Numbered from the stretch's first letter, positions 53,956-64,000 are shown. The stretch: DNA of 64,000 bases from Nitzschia sp. DOCU1 (GCA_951394045.1 OX595989.1:744001-808000), one strand, 5' to 3'. A program made the numbers and translations. Notes: a model not told the origin generated them from the letters alone.

Positions 53956-55284
53956 CTATAGCGTAACGCCATTCAACTTAGGTGTAATCACGTCCGCAAC
54001 CGCCGTGACAGTGTCCGCCGTGACAGTGTCCGCCGAGACAGCTCCAGAAGCAGTCACGTCCGTCGCCGAGACACTTCCCGTCGCCGTGACATCCGTCGCC
54101 GTGACATCCGTGGCCGAGACACTTCCACCGTCGAGTGTTACGCCATTGACGGTGGTGGAACCAATGGTTGCTCCGTTGATCGTACCCCCGTTAGTTTGTA
54201 TATTTCCACTGTCCAAAGTTAGACCATTACCATTGAGGACGTTCTTTGTCCCCAAGTCAGGGTCGGTGACGACTTGGAATTTGTCCGCATCGACCGTTCC
54301 ATCAACGTCTAGATTGAATGTACCGGGATAGTTGGGGTTCCCAAACTTGGCTTCCTCTCTGACGCGTAGAATATCGATGGTCGCCTTGTTGTTCACAATA
54401 AGATCCTCCGTTTCAATTTCACCTTCGGCCTTGCCATCGATGAAATACAACTTGGGTTGATTCTTGTACTTTGATTTGTAAGTGTCATGTCCCAAGCGAC
54501 GTCGTTGGGTTCCTCGCGAAAGGAGATCCTCCGGCTCTTCCGCTTCATGCTCATCCAAGCGGCGATCGTCGTAATCCACATCGTCATGGTCAAGTGCAAT
54601 CGTGACGTCTGCGCGAAACAGCGATTCAGTATCTACCAACAGATACGAGTCTTCCTCAAACGTGACTTCTACTTTGTTCTTGACAATGAATTCAGTAGGA
54701 TCCGCGTTGCTACTGTCGGGTCCTTCGACGGTGACATCGTCATAGAATGTAGCATCCTCACTGAACTCCACGTCGCCATCGAAATAGGTTGTATTCGCGA
54801 AGTAGGTCTTGCCCCCGTTGACATTAAATGTGACGTTGTAATCACCCTCGCGGCCGATTGTAACGTTATCCTCGAATGTAACATTGCTAGCAAAGGCAAC
54901 TGGCAAATCAAAGATACAGTAGCCAAGGGTGCGGTTGTAACGCGGGAGGCAATCGTCGTCGTTGTAGATAGTACCGTTCAAACGGCGATGAGACTCCAAG
55001 TGGCCAAGGTGATTCACCATTTCTTGGAGTGAGGCGATGATTTCGTTTTGTTCAGCAATGAGCTTGGCTTGTTCAGCGTTGATCTTGGCTTGTTCGGCGT
55101 TGATCTTGACTTGTTCTTCTACGAACTTGGTTTGTTCGGCGATGAGGTTGTCTTGTGCCTCGAGTTTCTCGAAGATCTGTTGCAAGACCCCATCAATGCC
55201 GGTGCCAAATGAGCCACGAAGGTTTTCACTGGCTGCCGCCACGCTCAGTAGCGCTGCCAAAAGAATGACAATATATCGAAGCAT
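53956..55284 (-). CDS. Secreted LRG/RRL-motif repeat protein, member 3 (longest)
   Basis: 442 residues from an ATG. Signal peptide (VILLAALLSVAAA), NLRGS, a long coiled coil (residues about 35-90) with tandem AEQAKI units, RRLNG, and CLPRYNRTLGYCIFDLP. Strand-like repeats follow (NVTFEDNVTIG, TTYFDGDVEFSEDATFYDD). The C-terminal 70 residues are built of VSATDVTA-type units (SATDVTATDVTATGSVSA), resembling phage tail-fibre or trimeric adhesin stalks. The frame ends LNGVTL. Compared with members 1 and 2 it has a longer coiled coil and the added repeat tail. It is probably an extracellular fibrous protein; the role is unknown. Confidence 0.78.
   Translation of the reverse strand: MLRYIVILLAALLSVAAASENLRGSFGTGIDGVLQQIFEKLEAQDNLIAEQTKFVEEQVKINAEQAKINAEQAKLIAEQNEIIASLQEMVNHLGHLESHRRLNGTIYNDDDCLPRYNRTLGYCIFDLPVAFASNVTFEDNVTIGREGDYNVTFNVNGGKTYFANTTYFDGDVEFSEDATFYDDVTVEGPDSSNADPTEFIVKNKVEVTFEEDSYLLVDTESLFRADVTIALDHDDVDYDDRRLDEHEAEEPEDLLSRGTQRRRLGHDTYKSKYKNQPKLYFIDGKAEGEIETEDLIVNNKATIDILRVREEAKFGNPNYPGTFNLDVDGTVDADKFQVVTDPDLGTKNVLNGNGLTLDSGNIQTNGGTINGATIGSTTVNGVTLDGGSVSATDVTATDVTATGSVSATDVTASGAVSADTVTADTVTAVADVITPKLNGVTL
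54000..54127. repeat. Coding minisatellite
   Basis: Imperfect direct repeats built on GTGACATCCGTCGCC-like units of about 15 to 18 bases. It encodes the VTATDVTATG repeats of member 3. Confidence 0.75.
55036..55140. repeat. Coding tandem repeat (coiled coil)
   Basis: Imperfect 24-base units with the core TTGGCTTGTTC, encoding the AEQAKIN repeats in the coiled coil of member 3. Confidence 0.7.
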
Positions 55285-57103
55285 GTTGCTTTGTTGATAT
55301 ACAATAATCTGTTTTGGTACACATCCACGAATACGAGAATTCGATTAGTCGTATAGGTCTTGATAATGACAACGAAGCTTCGAGTTGCTGTTTGCGAACA
55401 TGGTCAAACGAAAGTATCGGATACGATGAAAACAACAACGGCGGTGTGAAGGTTTCCCTCACACAAATTGAGTCCAGTTGGGGATGAAGATCCCTGGATT
55501 TCATGCATGCGCCTTTGATAGACCAATCAACAACCCTTGTACTTTTACACTTACCTTTGCGCTTTCCCTTGTTTGTAAAAGTTGAGTTTCTCGTGCCGCA
55601 CTCTTGCATGTGCTATTTTGAAGCCGACGAAATGAAACCAAAGTTATGGGAGGAACAATCTTGGACTGCGTGCGAGCAGATTGGTGCATGTTCCCACTCT
55701 CTTGTTCTTTTAGAGTACAATTACGGTTCTTCGTGCCAAGATGCATCGTTCCGACAATCATTGGGCATATTTCGAAAGCGAAGCACATGTTGAATGAACC
55801 CGAGTCGGCGCACCATTACATAGGCTGTCCAGCGCATGCCATGAAATTTCTTCGTTCGTAACGGGATTTCTTATAATCCCTTTCACGGCGGATGAGTGAT
55901 GTTGATGTGTATTTAACACGTGACTTTTTATGGAATTGAGTCCCACTCACTCGCTTTGCACGTGCTGCCGGCCAAAGCGAAAATCCCGAACAACAACCAG
56001 AAAGCCGCTTGGTCTATCTGCCTTTGGCTATCAGCATTGACAAAGGCTTTCAACAACCACTTTCCCGTGCTCATCAGCCGACAAGAACGTGGCGGCGGCA
56101 TGCCCAAACTTAGTCCGTGATAGCACGATTTGGGAATGGCACCGATGAGTTGCGGCCGCTTTGTTTTGAAGCAAGCGAACCGCTGGGCAGATGGAACAGC
56201 TGCCGCTGCAGCAGGAGGAGATCAACAGCTGCATATTCCGTCGTCTGTGGGAAGGAAGACAGTTGAGAAAAGACCATTCTCTTCTTTCTGGGCTTTGTCG
56301 TCCGAGGGGCAGAACGTTTAACAATGAACGGTTTTCAGCGCTGAATATGAGGAGATGATCGAGAAGACAACTCCATCAGCTGCGGACGAGTTACCACTGA
56401 TTGCTACTACTAGTAGTAGTAGTGGAGCCCACGAAGAAGTGGGCGTCGACGACTCTTCAGGGGCGCTGAAAGACTGCTAGTCGTCGTTCTGATACTATAC
56501 CAGTAGTGCTGCTGGTGGGTCTCGCCCCAAAATCCATCATCAACTGGTTTCTATGATCTGGTGTGCGTGGTGGTGGCATGTTATGTGATGCCTTCTTCGG
56601 TACAATGGTAGCTAGAGTAGAAGTGCTCCTAATAGGAGCTCCTTGTCGGCAAGAGCTGAGCTTGCTCTACTGTTCATTGCTGGAATACTCTAGTAATCAT
56701 GGTAGGCTACCCCACTGCAATGATCGATTAAGAACCCTACTATTTCTCTGGGTACTAGCTACAGTGAAAGATGGAGAGTATGATAGGTGTCGTGGCATCG
56801 TATGCCTTCCTCGGCACAATAGTAGCTACCGGTAGTTCCTTGTCGAGAGGAGAGCTATTGTGCTATCAGGCGGTATGATAGTATAATTTCACATGCGTAT
56901 CGTGCGTACATAGTGTTGTCTGTAAGCATAGATGATCCCGTAAAGGGCGGGAAATGAAAAAATTCGGACAGAGTTACTATGGCAAAGCTCGTCTAAGCGT
57001 GACTTTCACATGAAAATTAATTAGGGATTTTGTTGGCGGGTCGCGCGCGCAGGCAGCTCGCAGCCCACTTTCTTGGCCGAAAAGGCAAAAGACATATCAT
57101 GTG
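55285..57103. other. Long intergenic region
   Basis: About 1.8 kb without a recognised gene. It contains a CTAGTAGTAGTAGTAG run near 56409 and an imperfect direct repeat (next entry). Confidence 0.45.
56569..56865. repeat. Imperfect direct repeat of about 80-95 bases
   Basis: About 56569-56665 and 56791-56865 share GTGGCAT, then TATGCCTTC/GATGCCTTC, CGGTACAATGGTAGCTA or CGGCACAATAGTAGCTA, and TCCTTGTCG. It is non-coding and unclassified; it may be a decayed repeat family member. Confidence 0.5.
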
Positions 57104-58741
57104 ATGGTCTTTGGGCGGGTCGGCAACAGGGCAATGTATGGAATGTCTAATAATAACAAACAACATTTTGGAGATGGAAGCGCTCAAAAGAAACAAATTT
57201 GTCGAGCATCCCTGTCATTGCCAAATGGATGGTTCAGACGTCACCGCGTTGATCTTGTAAATAAACCGTCTCCGAAAATGATGCCGGCCTCACCATCGGA
57301 CGTTGGGCATTCCTCCATTCCAGCGCCGAAGCAAGGGAGGCTTACAACTAGAATCATTGCACAACACGAATCCAAAATGAGTAGAACTACCGAGGTAAAG
57401 ATGCGCCTCGGGCCAATTATGGAACGCATGAAGTCGAGTCTAGCTAAGATACAGTCGCTAGAAGAGTCGCTGAGTCTCAGTGCCGAAGGAGAGTCCAGAG
57501 AACGTTCTACGGAGACCAGCTCCAGCACAGGTGCAAGTTTCAGCCCATTGCACAAATCCAATACTTTAAAGTTCATACCGGGGAGCAATAAGTCCAGACA
57601 GTTATTGAAGAGTAGCATGGAAATGCTCAAAAAGAAACTCACCACTCTTCAGATCATGGAAGAGACACTGAATACCTCAGAGGACAGGCGACAAAATCTG
57701 CAGCACTACTTCTTGCAAACATCCCTTTCGAAGCCAATGTTGGAGCTGGCTGCGACGAAGCGAAGAAATCAAGAGCTCGAACGGGATCTGGAGTGTTCTG
57801 AGGAAGAGAAGAAACATTTGGAAGAAAAGTGCTCGACTGTTGAATATTTGAAGAAAAGAGTTACATCTCTTTCTGACAGCCTGAAGAAATTGAGCGGAGT
57901 GGAGGCGGAACTCCTCAAAGCGCAGGAGCAAAGCAAGGCTTACGAGCAAGACCTGCAAGAACGTCAGGCAAAGATCGACGAGCTTTCCATGAAATGTGAC
58001 GATCTTGAATGTCAAGTCGATCAGCTGAGTGGGGAGTGTGATCGTCTCCGGCAAAGTCTTAAGGAGGAGCAAGAGCGAAACAAAACCTTGGAGGTTGGGG
58101 ACTCGAATCTTTTGCGTGCGCTCAGCCCTCAACTAGACGCAAGTGTTCATTGCGTCAAGGGGTCGATGGAATCCGTCGATGGCCAGTCTACTGCACCAAC
58201 GGTGCCGGATACTGATTCTCTTACACACCAATCTTCTTTTGTCGACGAAACGGGCTCTGAGCTCGAAGTGCACGGTAGTAAAGATTCATCTATTGATTCA
58301 TCAATAAGTCAGGATGACTTGATGAATTTGCTGGATTTCGTGGACACAAGTCGGCTGACTCGATTTGACGATGACGATATTAGTTCCACTCTAACCGAGG
58401 GTCAAGGAATCGCCATGATTCAAAAGTTGGTTGCCAAAATCGAAAAGATGGACAAGGAGAATGCCGAACTCAGAGCATTGCATCGAGTGTCCAATGTGAA
58501 ACTATCTGGTCTGATGGTGGAGAACACGCAACAGGCTTCTCGACTTCAGGCATTGGAGCAACAACAGATGGTTACTAGGCCGGGCTCTAGTAGTCCCAAG
58601 TTACTCTCGCCAAAGACAACGCGCGGGTCGTTCTTTGGGTTTTTGAAGCACGATCCGCCAAATAACAAAAAACTGAGCAAGGTAGAAAAGGCGCGCCTGA
58701 TCAGTGAGGGGCTGACAATGCAGCCCCGGGGGAAAGAATAA
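57104..58741 (+). CDS. Long coiled-coil hypothetical protein
   Basis: 545 residues from the first ATG (a GTG lies just before it in frame). The N-terminal 100 residues are basic. From about residue 100 to 340 a nearly unbroken coiled coil is predicted from the heptads, e.g. MLKKKLTTLQIMEETLN, CSTVEYLKKRVTSLSDSL and DLECQVDQLSGECDRL. A Ser/Asp-rich gap follows, then a second coiled coil near 445-490 (IQKLVAKIEKMDKENAEL). The tail is basic (KVEKARLISEGL). This layout fits a cytoskeletal or scaffold protein, but no specific family is recognised. No membrane segment. Confidence 0.75.
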   Translation: MVFGRVGNRAMYGMSNNNKQHFGDGSAQKKQICRASLSLPNGWFRRHRVDLVNKPSPKMMPASPSDVGHSSIPAPKQGRLTTRIIAQHESKMSRTTEVKMRLGPIMERMKSSLAKIQSLEESLSLSAEGESRERSTETSSSTGASFSPLHKSNTLKFIPGSNKSRQLLKSSMEMLKKKLTTLQIMEETLNTSEDRRQNLQHYFLQTSLSKPMLELAATKRRNQELERDLECSEEEKKHLEEKCSTVEYLKKRVTSLSDSLKKLSGVEAELLKAQEQSKAYEQDLQERQAKIDELSMKCDDLECQVDQLSGECDRLRQSLKEEQERNKTLEVGDSNLLRALSPQLDASVHCVKGSMESVDGQSTAPTVPDTDSLTHQSSFVDETGSELEVHGSKDSSIDSSISQDDLMNLLDFVDTSRLTRFDDDDISSTLTEGQGIAMIQKLVAKIEKMDKENAELRALHRVSNVKLSGLMVENTQQASRLQALEQQQMVTRPGSSSPKLLSPKTTRGSFFGFLKHDPPNNKKLSKVEKARLISEGLTMQPRGKE

Positions 58742-58897
58742 TTTCGATACTAATAATACTCATGGGGTTTGGGACTTCTGACTGCTGCTAGTATTGAAGT
58801 CTGTCTACAATATATCTACTCTGTACCGTATAGCAAGGTCGACTTTGCGTTGACTGGCGTTTCGTTTCTACGAATTCAAGCTACTTCTCTAGTGGCC

Positions 58898-60268
58898 CTA
58901 TGCAGCAGCTGTCTGCTCGGTAATCTCCTTTAACTTTTCGGCCTGGTCTTTGGCAATCATCTCATTGATCATGGGATCAATATCGCCATTCAAGAATTGA
59001 GACAATGGATAATTTTGACCGAGTCGATGATCGGAGCAACGCGAGTCTTTCCAATTGTAGGTTCGAATTTTCTCACTACGGCTTCCCGTCCCCACTTGCA
59101 ATCCACGCCGCGCTCTCTCTTCCATTTCCCGCTTTTCATTTTCCATGTCATACAGTCTGCTCATCAACATTTTCATTGCCAATTCTTTGTTCTTCAGTTG
59201 TGATCGTTCTTGTGTGCATTTGATTCGGATTCCAGTTGGCTTGTGAAGCAAATCGATAGCTGTTTCCACTTTGTTGACGTTCTGGTAGAAGTTGAAAGAA
59301 GCGAGCCGTGTGTGAGTCGTCAGAAACCGTTTTGCCAAAAGATACCCTCAAACTATAACAGTATTTTGAAAGCTCACCTGTCCTCCAGCTCCACCAGACC
59401 GCATGGTTGACATCTCAATATCTTTTGGATCAATGTTCACATCGACTTCGTCACATTCGGGCATAACAGCGACGGTCGCTGTCGATGTATGCACCCGCCC
59501 CTGCGATTCGGTAGCTGGTACTCTCTGAACTCGATGTACTCCCGCTTCCCACTTGAGTTTTGAATAGACCCTATCTCCTTTGACCTCCATGACAACATTC
59601 TTGAAACCTCCATCTTCACCCGGGGACTCGTCGATTACGGACGCCTGCCATCCTTGCGCTGTACAATATTTTCGATACACATCAAGCAAATCACCTTTTG
59701 GAGTAAAAAGTTGAGTTGATATTCTACGAAAACACACAAGGCACATTACAGATACCAACAACTTACCAGCAAAGATGGAAGCCTCTGATCCACCCGTACC
59801 AGCTCGAATTTCAAGCATAATGTTTCTATCGTCGTTGGGATCTTTTGGCAGCAACAAAACTTTGATTTTTTCCTCTAGCTCTTCCAGCTGCGGTTCGATC
59901 GTTTTCATTTCCGCACGAGCCATTTCTCTCATTTCTGGGTCGTCCCCGGCATCTTGAAACAATTCCTTGGCGCCTGCGAGTTCGTCCTTGAGCTGCGTGT
60001 ATTCTTCGTACGCCAAAACCACTTCTTCCGATTGCGAACGTTCGGACATGACTCGTTGCAGTAATTTCGAGTCCCCCAACACATCTGGATCTCCCAGTCG
60101 TTCTGTTAGGGCCATGTACGAACGACGAATACCTTCCAATCGTCCCAGCATGGAATCGTCCAGGGCCATGAAAAGCGCCGTCGATGCTGGCGACGTGGGG
60201 CACTGTGGCGTAAGGAAGCCATGCGTTGCCACGGCACATAGCCACAATATGGCAATATTCAACCTCAT
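58898..60268 (-). CDS. prfA: Plastid peptide chain release factor 1
   Basis: Recognises UAA/UAG stop codons on organelle ribosomes and releases the peptide. Three exons (60268-59767, 59694-59378, 59281-58898) give 400 residues. The first intron joins SIFAG to DLLDVYRKYC; the second joins SGGAGGQ to NVNKVETAI and so rebuilds the GGQ catalytic motif. Other family signatures are IRAGTGGSEASIFAG, WEAGVHRVQRVPATESQGR and HTSTATVAVMPE. The N-terminus (MRLNIAILWLCAVATHG|FLTPQ) is a signal peptide followed by Phe, as in diatom plastid presequences, so I infer plastid rather than mitochondrial location. It is head-to-head with the cyclophilin-like gene. Confidence 0.94.
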
Positions 60269-60729
60269 GGTAGCTAGCTCTTCAAGTCCTTTGAAAAGGA
60301 AAACACAAGGACGAGTATAATGAAGGTCTTCGATAATCCATCGAAAATCGATGATCGGTGTTCCACATCATCGTTGGCGGCAGATGAGACGGAAGATGAG
60401 AGGCGCAAGGAAAAACCGTCGGAAGTGCGTGTTAGCCTGAAGATGGACAGACATTCGACTCTTTGGATCTCTCACTTACACGTGGAGTCCTGCATGTTGA
60501 AGGTAGGTATGTACTGACTGTAAACTAATTACGTCATCCATTACCTGGTCTGTGACACAACCGCGATGACGTCACCCTCATGAATGTCGGCTACACCACG
60601 ACGACACATAGAGGCAATGACCGCCGATCTTTGGTTCGATCCGCCGTTGCCTTTCCTTCAAGCTGGAGGATGAGAGTGGAGAGAGAGAGACAGAATGAAA
60701 TCAAGAGGCTCATAGCATCTCATTATTAA
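60269..60729. promoter_or_regulatory. Bidirectional promoter with CRE-like sites
   Basis: 461 bases between two divergent plastid-protein genes. It holds a perfect TGACGTCA at 60567-60574 and an ACGTCA half site at 60531-60536, about 35 bases apart. TGACGT elements drive CO2/cAMP-responsive transcription in Phaeodactylum promoters such as PtCA1. Function here is inference. Confidence 0.4.
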
Positions 60730-61851
60730 ATGAAACCCCGACCTTCAGCTACAATCATGAGATCTCTGCATCGATCGATTCTGTTGGTTTTGGCCGCCAC
60801 GTTTTCACAATGCATGGCTTGGGCCCCACAATCCAATAATTACTGCCGACAGGGGCGAACTACGCTGCTCATGTCCAGTGACAATGCTCAAGAATCTAGG
60901 CGGATTTTTCTTCATTCTGCAATTGCCACCTCTGTATTTGCTGCAACGTCTCTTCCTTCGGCTCCCGCCAATGCCGTTACTCGAGCCATTGGAGGTGCCG
61001 AAGAAGAGTGCCGCGCCGCTGGGAATTGTTTGGAGATTGGAGAGCTCGATGGAGCCTTGGGGTGGAGCTGGGGTGGCAAGGATCGATGCGACGCGACGGA
61101 TCCACTTTGTGGGCCTGACGGGAAACTACGAGACGAAGCTCTGGCAGGGGAGAAAGTCCCAGAAGTTACCAACAAAATCACTCATGTAGTCGAACTGTCC
61201 TATTCCATCGGACGGGAAGAATTTGGAACGCTTCGTCTGGGTCTATACGGCGAGGATGCGGAAATGAGTGTGAAACAGTTTTTACAGTTTGTAACTCAAG
61301 GACTGCGAACAACCAGCGATCTGGTATTTGAAAATGGCATGGGAGTAGAGTCAGATCCAGTGTCGCTCACTCGAGGCGGCATTCTCGGACAAATTGTCCC
61401 AGGACAACGATTAGACTTTGGTATTCCTGCACAATCCGCCGCCTATGCTCGGGCACGGGGGAAATCCAAGGTCGGTGAAAATTTCCTGGCACAGCCTCGA
61501 CCCAAACCTATCGAGGAGCCAGCGCTGCGCCCGCATGATGTTGCCGGACTGCTATCTATACCTGGCAAGGGCATTGGTTACGGCGGAACTGGTTTTGAAT
61601 CGGACGACGAATGTTTTGAGTCGTCGTTTCAACTCACAGCGGCCTCGATTCCGTCTATGGACAAGAAGGAAGGTCGACGAGTGATTGGACAAGTCATAGA
61701 TCAAGAATCCATGAGAAATTTGGCTCGGTTAGCGTCACTGCCGACCAAGAAGGGTTTCAAAGGAGTGATTCCGGGTCAAACCTCTGGACCACCGCTACTC
61801 AAGGTTTCCGTGACGGGTGTGGATGTAATTCCGGTGGCAACAAAATCATAG
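60730..61851 (+). CDS. Thylakoid-lumen cyclophilin-like protein
   Basis: 373 residues; a second in-frame ATG at 60757 is an equally good start. The targeting is three-part: a signal peptide (SILLVLAATFSQCMA|WAPQ, Trp at +1), a transit stretch, then a twin-Arg signal (SRRIFLHSAIATSVFAATSL) ending APANA, which fits Tat export into the lumen. The mature part begins VTRAIGGAEEECRAAGNC with a Cys-containing lead, then VVELSYSIGREEFGTLRLGLYG, which matches the first strands of a cyclophilin barrel. The C-terminus has a RRVIGQVIDQESMRNLARL segment, also cyclophilin-like. The catalytic Arg/Phe of active PPIases is not clear, so it may be a non-enzymatic lumenal relative. Confidence 0.82.
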   Translation: MKPRPSATIMRSLHRSILLVLAATFSQCMAWAPQSNNYCRQGRTTLLMSSDNAQESRRIFLHSAIATSVFAATSLPSAPANAVTRAIGGAEEECRAAGNCLEIGELDGALGWSWGGKDRCDATDPLCGPDGKLRDEALAGEKVPEVTNKITHVVELSYSIGREEFGTLRLGLYGEDAEMSVKQFLQFVTQGLRTTSDLVFENGMGVESDPVSLTRGGILGQIVPGQRLDFGIPAQSAAYARARGKSKVGENFLAQPRPKPIEEPALRPHDVAGLLSIPGKGIGYGGTGFESDDECFESSFQLTAASIPSMDKKEGRRVIGQVIDQESMRNLARLASLPTKKGFKGVIPGQTSGPPLLKVSVTGVDVIPVATKS

Positions 61852-61937
61852 TAACGGTGCAAGCGTGATTTGATTATAGAATTTAGAATTTGAAGTCCAA
61901 CCCCAGTGCTGACTTTCGTCGACTTCTGACAGCTAAC

Positions 61938-64000
61938 CTAGGCGAAATCGACAAGAACGGTTTGAATCGAGCGAGGTGGAATGGATCCAGATAAAAGAAT
62001 ATCGTTGCCGTCGTATAGGACATAGTTGGCGGAGTCTTTGGCTTCGTTGAGGAGCACCACGGTCTTGTCACTTTCGCCGTTGGGTGTCGTAAAGGCGCCC
62101 ATTTGTAGGAATGGCCACCCAGTAGTCATGCACACCTCGCCCTCGTCCAAAGCACGGGAAATAATTTCACCTGTCGTCTTGGAATAGGACCATTCTGCCG
62201 CCGTGCTGTTGCATGGACCCAGGGTGACTTGCGATCCACCCTTGGGTCCGTATGCCCCTCCGTTGTTCTTGAGTTTTTGCAACACAAGACACACATCGGT
62301 TCTAGCAGCTGGAGTATTGATTTGACGGAATGTGATCAACCCCTCCTCTTCAGCCGGAATGAGATCAAAAGTGGCTGCTTGGTCCGTACAATCCGTCAAA
62401 GTGAGTCCCAAGAAACTCGTGTCAGGTTTCGTGGCAACGCAAGAAGTAGTGGGATGACCCAACCAATCATGTCCCGAGACCGAAAGCTGTTTTTTGTCAT
62501 TCACGTAGAATTGTTGTCGTGTCGATCCCTCACAAGGCCACGCGGTGACTTCCACTCCACTACGGGCCAAATCGTTCATTCCACCTCCCGCAACGACCTG
62601 GTCAGGCGACCGAAATGCACGGAATCCATCCTTGGCCGTATCGACAATACCTTTCACCGCCCTGCTCCCGGGTCGAACATAACGCGAAATGTGCCCCATG
62701 TAATAGTACATGGGCTGAACTGCTAATCCATCATCAAGATGCTTTGCTGGGAATCCCAGAGCGTTCAACTCTTCTCTAGTACGCGAATCTCCGGTGTTGG
62801 GGCCAAAACGAGCTGTAGCATTAGTCTTTTCGAAATCAAAGAGTGGAGGAAGGTCACTTCCATTGATGGCGCGATGCGGAACTGCCAAAACTGTGGTATC
62901 GCAAAGATTATTTAAATGGTTGGGCCCTCCAATGGAGTCGAGTCTTGAGGGGATAGAACAAACAGCACGTTGAGTTATGACGGTCTCACAGACATTGCAG
63001 GTACACTGACAGTCACTCACACCAGATTCCATTCCACCCATCCATTACTTCCCGCCATCAAGTCTGCCAGAATCGCATGACCATAACGTTCCGCACGAGA
63101 CCAGTAAATCTCAATATCTCCTCCTGCATATCCCGTGTAGGGACAATGGCAAGCTTCACTTCCCAAGATAATGTGTTCTTCCGAAATATTCAACGAATCC
63201 AACTTTTGTTGCATGCGATGCATATTGGGCGTTCCCACGGCGCCGTCCAACAATCGATCCTACGAAAAGAATTCGTGAGTGTTCAAAGTATCATGCATTC
63301 GAAAAACCAAGTCGTAACGAATAGAGTCAAACATACCATTCCACCTGCATACCAGTGGTAGGCTGTTCCTTTAATGTACTTGGCAGCCTTGTTCGTGTCA
63401 TTCAATAGATACTTGGCCCATGTTACCATGTGATCTTTGTTGTGATCAAACATGAAAATGTTCACGTCGGGATGATCTTTCTCTAGTTGGGGACCCAAAT
63501 GATAGGCAACAAAGTCTGCTTCCGCCTCGGGTGAGTACGCACAAGCTCTAGTAGTAGTATGGGCAAATGAGGGGGAAATGAGAAATCGCACAGTAGGTTG
63601 CATGTAGCAAAACACAAACAGAGCAATACTCACTCCCAAGGAGCTGGGAACTCCGGTTCATTTTGCACCGTGACCGCCCAGAACGGCACTCCCTTGTTGC
63701 GGTCTTTTGAGAAAATTGGAAGGAATAGCAAGTGGTGAGAACGGTCGACAAGGAAACCGCTACTCCATTCTGCTACTACTCCAACTTACACGCTTGTAGA
63801 AACTTTGAAAAATACAATGCCCACGCCTTGGCATACTTGGACTTTTTGCCAGTACCTTCCCGCAAACAGCTCGGTTGCGTCGAAAAGGTCATTTTGGATG
63901 CATGTTCGGCGTCTTTATCGTCTTCCCAGGTAGCTTGCTTCATCCACGGTGGTGGCGACCAGGGCGAGGCATACATTTTAAAGTGTCCATCGACACCATC
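61938..64000 (-). CDS. GH30 glucosylceramidase-like glycosidase, 5' part outside window
   Basis: Partial: the gene begins beyond 64000. Exons seen are 64000-63790, 63703-63634, 63547-63337, 63259-63021 and 62943-61938; all junctions restore frame. GH30 marks: FSKFLQAYRNKGVPFWAVTV joined across an intron, the acid/base Glu in QNEPEFPAPWE, HWYAGGM joined to DRLLDGAVG, the nucleophile Glu in IILGSEACHCP, and GWVEWNLVLDSIGGPNHLNN. After the barrel, within the C-terminal beta region, about 150 residues look like a ricin-type lectin insert (VTAWPCEGSTRQQFYV, GHDWLGHP, VTLGPCNST). The tail (VLLNEAKDSANYVL, SIPPRSIQTVLVD) is the usual beta-sandwich end. Likely acts on glucosylceramides or beta-glucans in lysosome, vacuole or outside the cell. 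Confidence 0.93.

Noticed and set aside
60625..60650. GGTTCGATCC, a tRNA B-box match
   Set aside because: The flanking bases do not form a T stem and there is no A box upstream.

Overview
This window reads as nuclear DNA of a diatom, most likely a pennate diatom close to Phaeodactylum tricornutum. The reasons are: short GT-AG introns of about 75 to 125 bases; several plastid presequences with a cleavage site followed by Phe or Trp; a guanylate cyclase fused to a phosphodiesterase; and diatom-style secreted proteins. The species is inferred from style, not from a search. Many genes are interrupted by introns. I rebuilt them by hand from splice sites that restore reading frame and family motifs, so exon coordinates are predictions.

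Layout. 0-7 kb: a multi-pass membrane protein (-), the rRNA-processing factor UTP23 (+), a TPR-like protein (+) and a ferric reductase/NADPH-oxidase type flavocytochrome (-). 7.8-11.6 kb: three tandem paralogues of an unrecognised family with an acidic patch, an AWS motif and a YW/HW motif. 11.9-17 kb: an SGNH (NXPE-like) protein, then a receptor-like nucleotide cyclase fused to a cyclic-nucleotide phosphodiesterase. 17.7-23 kb: a cupredoxin-DUF305 secreted protein, an unknown protein and an Ariadne-type RBR ubiquitin ligase. 25-28 kb: a BTB-like protein and a decayed phosphodiesterase copy. 28-39 kb: a plastid hotdog thioesterase, a prolyl 4-hydroxylase with a VHL-beta-like domain, exportin-1 and a plastid SAP-PPR protein.

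39.5-44.6 kb is a recent segmental duplication. Two nearly identical secreted lectin-like genes are separated by fragments of a protein kinase gene, and the intact kinase lies downstream beyond a 195-bp element with perfect 16-bp terminal inverted repeats. 44.7-55.3 kb: a sulfotransferase-like protein, a small coiled-coil protein, an EMB8-type alpha/beta hydrolase, and three members of a secreted family with repetitive beta-rich sequence, the middle one frameshifted. 57-64 kb: a coiled-coil protein, plastid release factor 1 head-to-head with a lumenal cyclophilin-like protein across a promoter carrying CRE-like sites, and the 3' part of a GH30 glucosylceramidase with an embedded lectin-like domain, cut by the window end.

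The genes do not form one pathway. Themes that recur are cyclic-nucleotide signalling (cyclase-PDE, PDE pseudogene, CRE-like sites), secreted or surface proteins that have duplicated locally, and plastid-targeted housekeeping proteins. No tRNA, rRNA, CRISPR array or full-length retrotransposon was recognised by eye.
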